Of a stretch of 63,902 nucleotides of DNA, positions 58,437-63,902 are shown piece by piece. Source of the stretch: Microbacteriaceae bacterium (lineage in GTDB: Bacteria; Actinomycetota; Actinomycetes; Actinomycetales; Microbacteriaceae). The stretch covers positions 1 to 63,902 of the forward strand of contig RDDZ01000107.1 of assembly GCA_003852775.1 (NCBI GenBank), in the 5' to 3' direction. Below the pieces are notes generated by a model. It searched no databases and was not told the DNA's origin. It saw only the letters and a program-made list of their open reading frames with translations. Both the position numbers and the translations under genes were made by a program. Numbering within the stretch: the stretch's first letter is position 1; each line of letters begins with the position of its first letter.

Positions 58437-60964
58437 AGCCTGTCGAGCCCGAGCACGCGCACGACGGCCACGCCCTCGGCGCGCGAGGCCTCGAGGTCGA
58501 CGACGGCGGCGATCCCCCAGTCGTGGTGCCCCTCCGGGTCGTCGATGATCTGCCGCACGTCCCAGCGGTCCGGGTGCTCTGTGATGAGGATGCGGGCCGC
58601 CGAGCGCGCATCCGGGCCCGTGCCGATCGCGTCGTGCTCCGCGTAGTAGCGGTCGAGCGCCTCGGGCCACCCCGCATCGGGGTCGAGCGCCACGAGCTCG
58701 TCGTCGTGCTGCAGCGCCGCGGCCTGCACGCGCCGCCACAGCTCGTTGCGGACGAGCACCTGGAACGCGCGGCGGTTCGTCGTGACGTCGGGCGGCGGAG
58801 GCGGCAGCACGGGCTCGTCGGCGGCGCGCGCGGCGTTCGCCGGGTCGACGAGGGCCGACCACTCGTCGAGCAGGCTCGAATCGACCTGCCGCACGAGCTC
58901 CCCGAGCCATTCGACGACGTCGCGGAGCTCCTCGGTCTTCGCCTCGTCGGGGATCGTCTGGCGGGCCGCGCGGTAGGCGTCGCTCAGGTAGCGCAGCACG
59001 AGCCCCTCGCTGCGTCCGAGCTGCAGGAACGAGATGTAGTCCCCGAAGCCCATCGCGCGCTCGTAGAGGTCGCGCACGACCGACTTCGGGCGCAGCTCGT
59101 AGTCGCGGATCCACGGCTGGCTCGACGCGAACGTCTCGTAGGCGTGCTCGAGCAGCTCGGCGAGCGGCTTCGGCCAGGTGATCTCCTCGAGGAGCTCCAT
59201 GCGCTCCTCGTAGTCGATCCCCTCCGCCTTCATGGCTGCGACGGCCTCACCGCGCGCGCGGAACTCCTGCTGCGCGAGCACGGGGCGCGGATCGTCGAGC
59301 GTCGCCTCGATGACGCTCACGGCGTCGAGGGCGTAGCTCGGCGACTCGCGGTCGAGGAGCTCGAGGGCGGCGAGCGCGAACGGCGAGAGGGGCTGGTTGA
59401 GGGCGAAGTCGGGCTGGAGCTCGACCGTGAGCCGCACACGCGCCGTGCCGTCGAACCCGCCGCCGATCTGCTCCACGACGCCCGCCGTGCGGAGGGTGCG
59501 GTAGAGCGCGATCGCGCGCCGGGCGAGGTCGGCACGTCGGGTCGTCGGCTCGTGGTTGTCGCGCACGAGGGCGCGCACGATCCGGAAGGCGCTCCCCGGT
59601 TCGGAGGCGGGCGCGTCGGCCCCCGGGCGCGACAGGAGCTGCAGGAGCATGGCGGCCGTCATCCGCATCGAGCTCGCGAGAGGCTCGGGCTCCGCGGCGA
59701 TGAGCCGCTCGAAGCTCGCCGGCCCCCAGCTGACGAAGCCGTCGGGGGCCTTCTTCTTGACGACCTTGCGCTTGGCCTTCGGGTCGTCGCCGGCTTTCGC
59801 GGCGGCGCGCGCGTTCTCGATCTCGTGCTCGGGGGCCAGCGCGACGACCTCGCCCGCCGTGTCGAACCCCGCGCGACCGGCGCGACCGGCGACCTGGTGG
59901 AACTCGCGCGCCGTGAGCTGCCGCATGCGCGTGCCGTCGAACTTGGTGAGCCCCGTCAGGAGGACCGTGCGGATCGGCACGTTGATGCCCACGCCGAGGG
60001 TGTCGGTGCCGCACACGACGCGCAGGAGCCCCTGCTGGGCGAGCTGCTCGACGAGGCGCCGGTAGCGCGGCAGCATCCCCGCGTGATGCACGCCGATGCC
60101 GGCCCGCACGAGGCGACCGAGCGTCTGGCCGAAGCCCGTCGAGAACCGGAAGCCGCCGATCGCCTCCGCGATCCGGTCGCGCTGCTCGCGGGTGGCGACC
60201 CGCACGCTCGCGAGGGCCTGCGCCCGCTCCACGGCGGCCGCCTGCGAGAAGTGCACGATGTACACGGGCGCGAGCCCGTCGGCGAGCAGGCCCTCCACGA
60301 CCTGCTGCACGGGCTCGACGACGTAGCGGTAGTGCAGCGGCACGGGACGCTCGACCCCCGTCACGCGCGCGACCTCGCGCCCCGTGCGGCGCTCGAGGTC
60401 GGATGCGATGGCCGTGATGTCACCGAGCGTCGCCGACAGCAGCACGAAGCGGGCGCGCGACAGCACGAGCAGCGGAACCTGCCACGCCCATCCGCGCTCG
60501 GGGTCGGCGTAGAAGTGGAACTCGTCCATCACGACGGAGTCGACGTCGGCATCCGGCCCGCGCCGCAACGCGATGTTGGCGAGGATCTCCGCCGTGCAAC
60601 AGACGATGGGCGCGTCGGGGTTGACGCTCGAATCGCCCGTCACCATGCCGACGTTCTCGGCCCCGAAGAGCGCGACGAGCTCGAAGAACTTCTCGCTCAC
60701 GAGCGCCTTGAGAGGGGCGGTGTAGAACGAGCGCCTCCCCTGTGCGAGGGCCATCGCATGCGCCGCGACGGCGACGAGCGACTTGCCCGTCCCGGTCGGC
60801 GTGCTCAGCACCAGGTGCCGCTCGAGGGCGAGCTCGAGCACCGCCTCCTCCTGCGCGGGATACAGGGAGAGCCCGCGGGATCGGGCCCACTCGTCGAACG
60901 CGGAGACGAACTCGTCCGGGTCCCAGGGCCGCGGGAGCCGGGCCACGAGGTCGACGGATGCCAT
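58433..60964 (-). CDS. Ski2-like DEAD/DEAH-box helicase with DUF3516
   Basis: The 843-residue protein has Walker A STPTGTGKS, DExH box VMDEFHFY, motif III LLSATLG and the C-terminal helicase motifs (HHAGMLPRYRR, GTDTLGVGIN, HQVAGRAGRAG). A basic insert (KAKRKVVKKKAPDG) and a C-terminal DUF3516 region follow. Related enzymes act on RNA. CAGACT stands six bases before ATG 60964, a possible leaderless -10. Confidence 0.93.
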   Translation of the reverse strand: MASVDLVARLPRPWDPDEFVSAFDEWARSRGLSLYPAQEEAVLELALERHLVLSTPTGTGKSLVAVAAHAMALAQGRRSFYTAPLKALVSEKFFELVALFGAENVGMVTGDSSVNPDAPIVCCTAEILANIALRRGPDADVDSVVMDEFHFYADPERGWAWQVPLLVLSRARFVLLSATLGDITAIASDLERRTGREVARVTGVERPVPLHYRYVVEPVQQVVEGLLADGLAPVYIVHFSQAAAVERAQALASVRVATREQRDRIAEAIGGFRFSTGFGQTLGRLVRAGIGVHHAGMLPRYRRLVEQLAQQGLLRVVCGTDTLGVGINVPIRTVLLTGLTKFDGTRMRQLTAREFHQVAGRAGRAGFDTAGEVVALAPEHEIENARAAAKAGDDPKAKRKVVKKKAPDGFVSWGPASFERLIAAEPEPLASSMRMTAAMLLQLLSRPGADAPASEPGSAFRIVRALVRDNHEPTTRRADLARRAIALYRTLRTAGVVEQIGGGFDGTARVRLTVELQPDFALNQPLSPFALAALELLDRESPSYALDAVSVIEATLDDPRPVLAQQEFRARGEAVAAMKAEGIDYEERMELLEEITWPKPLAELLEHAYETFASSQPWIRDYELRPKSVVRDLYERAMGFGDYISFLQLGRSEGLVLRYLSDAYRAARQTIPDEAKTEELRDVVEWLGELVRQVDSSLLDEWSALVDPANAARAADEPVLPPPPPDVTTNRRAFQVLVRNELWRRVQAAALQHDDELVALDPDAGWPEALDRYYAEHDAIGTGPDARSAARILITEHPDRWDVRQIIDDPEGHHDWGIAAVVDLEASRAEGVAVVRVLGLDRL

Positions 60965-60971
60965 CCGTTGA

Positions 60972-60990
60972 GTCTGCCCCACGACCGGGG
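60972..60990 (+). repeat. copy 1 of a 19-nt element upstream of DUF2510 genes
   Basis: GTCTGCCCCACGACCGGGG here matches 18 of 19 bases at 63476-63494. Both copies are followed by a CCCC...GGGG partial palindrome and then by a DUF2510 gene. The copy here lies 152 bp upstream of that gene in the 178-bp gap from the helicase start. The gap also contains TATCCT at about 61111, a likely -10. Confidence 0.6.
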
Positions 60991-61142
60991 GTGGGACGGT
61001 CGTGTCCCCAGGCTTGGGGGGAGGTGTATGTCTATCGGGGGCCAGGAGGCCGCCCCTATCATGACGGACGACGAACGAGTCGTTCCGCCGGGGGGCCGGA
61101 ATCCTATCCTCCTCCCGTGGGACGCGGTGAGGAAGGTATCTC

Positions 61143-62402
61143 ATGGCGGAAGAGGAAGGCCATGTGCCGGCGGGGTGGTACCCCGATCCGCTCGGGCTTC
61201 CCCAGCTGCGCTGGTGGGACAACCACGCTTGGACCGAGCACACCTCCGACGCGCGTCAGCCGATGGTCGCGCAGGAGACGGTCACGGCGAAGCTCGCCTA
61301 CGCCGACGACGACGACGAGCCGCTGACGCAGCGCGAGGACCTCGCGACCGACACGGGCGCCGCCGAGCCGACCACCGAGGCCGCCTTCGCGGCCGCCGAC
61401 CCCGTCAAGTCGCTCGAGGCGCCCGCCGCCCAGCAACGTCTCGAGGAGGAGGTCGTCTCCCCCGGACTCAAGTACGCCCAGGAGAACGTCATCGCGGACG
61501 CTCCGACGAGCGCGCCGTTCCTGCTCGACACGAGCTACGACGACCTCCTCGGCGTTCCGATCGACCCGTCGCAGGCGCAGCAGCCCGCGGCCCGCCCGGC
61601 CTTCACGCCGACCTTCGACCCGATGCCGACCTTCCAGGTGGACCCCAACGCGGCCGCCGGCGTCGGCACGTTCACGACCACGAACTTCGACCCGTCGTCG
61701 TTCGGCAACTTCACCTACACGCCGTCGGTGCTCGCCGACCACGACCCCACGCGGCCGCTCACGCGTCGCGCGGTGATGGCCGAGAACGGCCTCTCCGTCA
61801 ACACGGGCCCCGTGTGGATCATCGCGCTCATGCCGGTCATCATGCTCGTGCTCGCGCTCATGTTCCTCGTGGCGGGCGACGCCGGCCGCGACTCGACGCT
61901 CTTCGCCGGCATCATCCTCGGCGGCTCGTACCTGACGACGATCGTGCTCGCGATCATCGACCGCACGATGCTCAACCGCATGGGGCACAGCCGCACCGCG
62001 AACTGGGACTGGGCGTTCCTCGGAGCCCCCGTGTACCTCATCGCGCGGATGTCGCACGTCGTCCGCGAGACCGGCCGCGGTCTGCGCCCGTTCCTCACCT
62101 GGTCGGCGCTCACGATCGTGCTCATCGGCTCCGCCGTCGCCGTCCCGGGGATCGTCATGGCCCTCGCGCCGGGCGTGTTCTCGGACGAGGCCGAGCAGTC
62201 GATCTCCGAGCAGGCGCGCATCCTCGGCGCCAACGTCAACGCGACGTGCCCCGACGTCCCGCCGCTCCTCGTGGGTGACACCATGACCTGCACCGCCGTC
62301 ACCCCGACCAAGGTCGCCAACGTCGTCGTCAGCCTCCAGCGCAAGAACGGCTGGATCGACTGGCGGATCGACGACTGGGGCGTCTTCTCCACCAACCGAT
62401 AA
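61143..62402 (+). CDS. DUF2510 membrane protein with C-terminal DUF4333-like domain
   Basis: The 419-residue protein begins with the DUF2510 motif (AGWYPDPLGLPQLRWWDNHAWTEHT), has an acidic disordered stretch to about residue 205, then four membrane helices. The last about 65 residues (CPDVPPLLVGDTMTCTAV, WIDWRI) resemble the DUF4333 fold. GGAAGG 7 nt before ATG. First of three related genes. Function unknown; DUF2510 is typical of actinobacterial membrane proteins. Confidence 0.85.
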   Translation: MAEEEGHVPAGWYPDPLGLPQLRWWDNHAWTEHTSDARQPMVAQETVTAKLAYADDDDEPLTQREDLATDTGAAEPTTEAAFAAADPVKSLEAPAAQQRLEEEVVSPGLKYAQENVIADAPTSAPFLLDTSYDDLLGVPIDPSQAQQPAARPAFTPTFDPMPTFQVDPNAAAGVGTFTTTNFDPSSFGNFTYTPSVLADHDPTRPLTRRAVMAENGLSVNTGPVWIIALMPVIMLVLALMFLVAGDAGRDSTLFAGIILGGSYLTTIVLAIIDRTMLNRMGHSRTANWDWAFLGAPVYLIARMSHVVRETGRGLRPFLTWSALTIVLIGSAVAVPGIVMALAPGVFSDEAEQSISEQARILGANVNATCPDVPPLLVGDTMTCTAVTPTKVANVVVSLQRKNGWIDWRIDDWGVFSTNR

Positions 62403-62460
62403 GCACGTCCGACGCGGCGGCGCAGCACGCCGTCCCGAACGCAGAGAAGAGGTGGTTCGC

Positions 62461-63228
62461 GTGACCGATCAGGCGACCCGCGTGGTCCCGGCCGGCTGGT
62501 ACGAGGACCCCTCCGACGCATCGCTCGTGCGGTGGTGGAACGGCATCGCGTGGACCGACCACACCCAGCCGAAGCCCGACCTCGACGGCACCGCCGCGCT
62601 CGAGGAGAGCTTCGCGGGCCCCTCGGCCGTGCGCAGCCGCGCCCGCATCCGCTCCACATCGACGGCCGAGAGCTGGATCGTGGCGTTCACGCCCGTGCTG
62701 CTGTCGGTCGGGCTCCTCGCCGGCGCCTGGGCCTGGCTCTACGTGGAGCCGACCCTCCTCGTCGCGGGCATCGCGGTGGCGCTCGTCTACGCGGTCTCCG
62801 TCGCGGTGGCGATCCTCGACCGTCGCAAGCTCGAGCGCTGGGGTCACACCCCGCCGCCGTTCATCGCGGTGCTCCTCACGGCTCCCGTGTACCTCCTCAT
62901 CCGCGCCCTCAAGCTCCCCAAGAGCTGGGGCCAGGTGATCGCCTGGGCGCTCTCCGCGGTGCTCCTGGTCGGCGGACCCGCCGCCCTGTGGGGTGCCGGA
63001 GCGCTCACGAGCGTCGAGATCGCCACCCGCATCCAATACGAGCTCCGCCAGGAGCTCGTCGGAAACGGCGTCGCGTCGGCCGTGTCGTGCCCGCCGATCG
63101 CCGACACCATGACGGTCGGCTCGATCTACACGTGCGCGGTCACCCGTCCCGACGGCTCGGAGGGCAAGCTCTGGGTGAGCATCGACTCCGACGACGGCGA
63201 CTACAGCTACAGCTTCGCCCTCCGCTGA
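62461..63228 (+). CDS. DUF2510 membrane protein with DUF4333-like C-terminus
   Basis: The 255-residue paralogue has AGWYEDPSDASLVRWWNGIAWTDHT, a short linker, four helices and a C-terminal domain with CPPIADTMTVGSIYTCAV. Start GTG 62461 has AGAGG about 8 nt upstream. It lies 58 nt after the previous gene, likely one transcript. Compared with it, the acidic linker is nearly absent. Confidence 0.85.
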   Translation: MTDQATRVVPAGWYEDPSDASLVRWWNGIAWTDHTQPKPDLDGTAALEESFAGPSAVRSRARIRSTSTAESWIVAFTPVLLSVGLLAGAWAWLYVEPTLLVAGIAVALVYAVSVAVAILDRRKLERWGHTPPPFIAVLLTAPVYLLIRALKLPKSWGQVIAWALSAVLLVGGPAALWGAGALTSVEIATRIQYELRQELVGNGVASAVSCPPIADTMTVGSIYTCAVTRPDGSEGKLWVSIDSDDGDYSYSFALR

Positions 63229-63260
63229 GCAAGCCCCGGGTCTCCCGGTCGCGTGACGAG

Positions 63261-63266
63261 TAGCCT
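63261..63266 (+). promoter_or_regulatory. -10 element (TAGCCT), leaderless start
   Basis: TAGCCT, CGCGGC, then ATG 63273, without a ribosome site. Confidence 0.5.
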
Positions 63267-63272
63267 CGCGGC

Positions 63273-63467
63273 ATGACCGAGAAGCGATCCGACCACGACG
63301 AGGTGGGCGACGCGCTGCGCGCGCGGCAGTCGCTCGCGCATGAGTCCTACTCCCCCGCTGAGCTGCTCGAGGGCGGCGCCGGCCGCGCCGAGCACGTGTA
63401 CGAGCCCATCGTGCCGCTCGACGAAGGGCAGGAGCTGGCCGAGGAGTCCGGCGGCGACGGGCTCTGA
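63273..63467 (+). CDS. 64-residue acidic protein
   Basis: MTEKRSDHDEVGDALRARQS followed by SYSPAELLEGGAGRAEHVYEPIVPL and an acidic tail. Soluble, no Cys. Leaderless promoter geometry supports it as a real gene. No family recognised. Confidence 0.6.
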   Translation: MTEKRSDHDEVGDALRARQSLAHESYSPAELLEGGAGRAEHVYEPIVPLDEGQELAEESGGDGL

Positions 63468-63475
63468 CACGGCCT

Positions 63476-63494
63476 GTCTACCCCACGACCGGGG
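63476..63494 (+). repeat. copy 2 of the 19-nt element upstream of DUF2510 genes
   Basis: GTCTACCCCACGACCGGGG, one mismatch to 60972-60990. Followed by CCCCAAGTGGGG. A -10-like TAGACT sits at 63535-63540 before the next DUF2510 gene. Confidence 0.6.
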
Positions 63495-63547
63495 TCACCC
63501 CAAGTGGGGCGTTCGTGCCGTGTTTGAGCCTCCCTAGACTCCTTCCA

Positions 63548-63567
63548 GCAGCCTGAGGGGAGGCTGC
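63548..63567 (+). promoter_or_regulatory. 5'-leader hairpin of third DUF2510 gene
   Basis: GCAGCCT and AGGCTGC pair around a 6-nt G-rich loop between the TAGACT promoter element and the ribosome site GGGGGAGG. It could modulate translation. Confidence 0.4.
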
Positions 63568-63586
63568 ACCCGAGGGGGAGGAACTC

Positions 63587-63902
63587 GTGAGTCTCAGCGC
63601 CGCCGCTCCGGTCGCCGCCTGGTATCCGGACCCGACCGATCCCGACTCGCTCCGCTGGTGGGACGGCCTCGGCTGGACCTCGCACACGCGCCCGCGCCCG
63701 ACCCAGGTTCCGCAGAGCCTCCCGACTCCCGACCCCGCGACCGCCTACATCCCGCAGGCGCCGCCGACGACCGCGCCCGTCCACCCCGACCCGGTGGACG
63801 TCGCTCCCGCGGCGCCCGCTCCCGCCCCGGCGGCCGTTCCGGCGGCCGACCCGCTGCTGCTCGCCGCCCGAAAGCTCCTGATAAAGCCGGCCGGAGAAGC
63901 CC
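63587..63902 (+). CDS. DUF2510 protein, cut by window end
   Basis: GTG 63587 with GGAGG 6 nt upstream begins a frame open to the last base. Residues 10-35 read AAWYPDPTDPDSLRWWDGLGWTSHT, the DUF2510 motif. A Pro/Ala-rich linker follows. The rest, probably membrane helices as in the two paralogues, lies outside the window. Confidence 0.85.
   Translation, partial: MSLSAAAPVAAWYPDPTDPDSLRWWDGLGWTSHTRPRPTQVPQSLPTPDPATAYIPQAPPTTAPVHPDPVDVAPAAPAPAPAAVPAADPLLLAARKLLIKPAGEA

Noticed and set aside
57851-62278. Very long open frame on the plus strand over pit, the helicase and a DUF2510 gene
   Set aside because: It is antisense to the clearly recognisable helicase, rich in Arg/Asp/Glu low complexity, and lacks any domain. 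Such frames are usual in GC-rich DNA.
1-63902. CRISPR arrays, rRNA genes, prophage
   Set aside because: No regularly spaced repeats, rRNA-like conserved blocks or phage structural genes were seen. One tRNA only was found.

Overview
The window is very GC-rich and densely coded, with GTG starts, ATGA/GTGA/TGATG gene junctions and many probable leaderless transcripts. It reads as chromosome of a high-GC actinomycete, most likely a member of the Microbacteriaceae. Pointers are the dus-dgt-dnaG order, an NdnR/NrtR-controlled nad operon, the Ku/LigD pair, mycofactocin-type SDR motifs and repeated DUF2510 proteins. Genus cannot be decided from the sequence alone.

Region 1-17400 looks like an acquired island. 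It opens with what may be the end of an IS481-type transposase and its terminal repeats. Next come a phosphoesterase that loses its C-terminus and two gene fragments on the opposite strand. Then a tight six-gene operon runs leftwards from 13779 to 1326: GH3, a GPH sugar symporter, GH78 rhamnosidase, GH2, GH3 and GH1. A divergent TetR regulator and a GH43-like enzyme lie across a palindromic operator/promoter. None of the hydrolases has a visible signal peptide, so the design is import of an intact rhamnose-containing glycoside followed by stepwise stripping in the cytoplasm. The island ends in a complete IS481 element and abuts the 3' end of a tRNA-Asn gene.

Region 17500-24800 is a peptide/nickel-type ABC importer: binding lipoprotein, two permeases, a double-ATPase fusion and an extra single ATPase, plus a beta-propeller lactonase-family protein. 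Region 24966-34262 is housekeeping: dnaG, dgt, dusB, a YbaK deacylase, a DsbA/FrnE oxidoreductase, a CPBP membrane protease, glyS and a PLP aminotransferase facing a LysR regulator. Region 35263-40956 is de novo NAD synthesis: ndnR-nadA-nadB-nadC-nadS with a candidate operator around the promoter.

Region 40975-50343 is mixed: SDRs, an AhpD-like protein, a GlcD-type FAD oxidase, an Ada-AlkA fusion, a glycosyltransferase, a hydrolase, membrane proteins and a Rho_N protein. Region 51207-54711 is the NHEJ pair Ku and LigD, where ligD is split by what looks like a single extra G. The rest holds aspartate ammonia-lyase, a Pit phosphate transporter with a small membrane partner, a Ski2-like helicase, and three DUF2510 proteins, the last cut by the window end.

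The main points for follow-up are the glycoside island, the ligD frameshift, the recurrent leaderless promoter geometry and the repeated elements upstream of DUF2510 genes.
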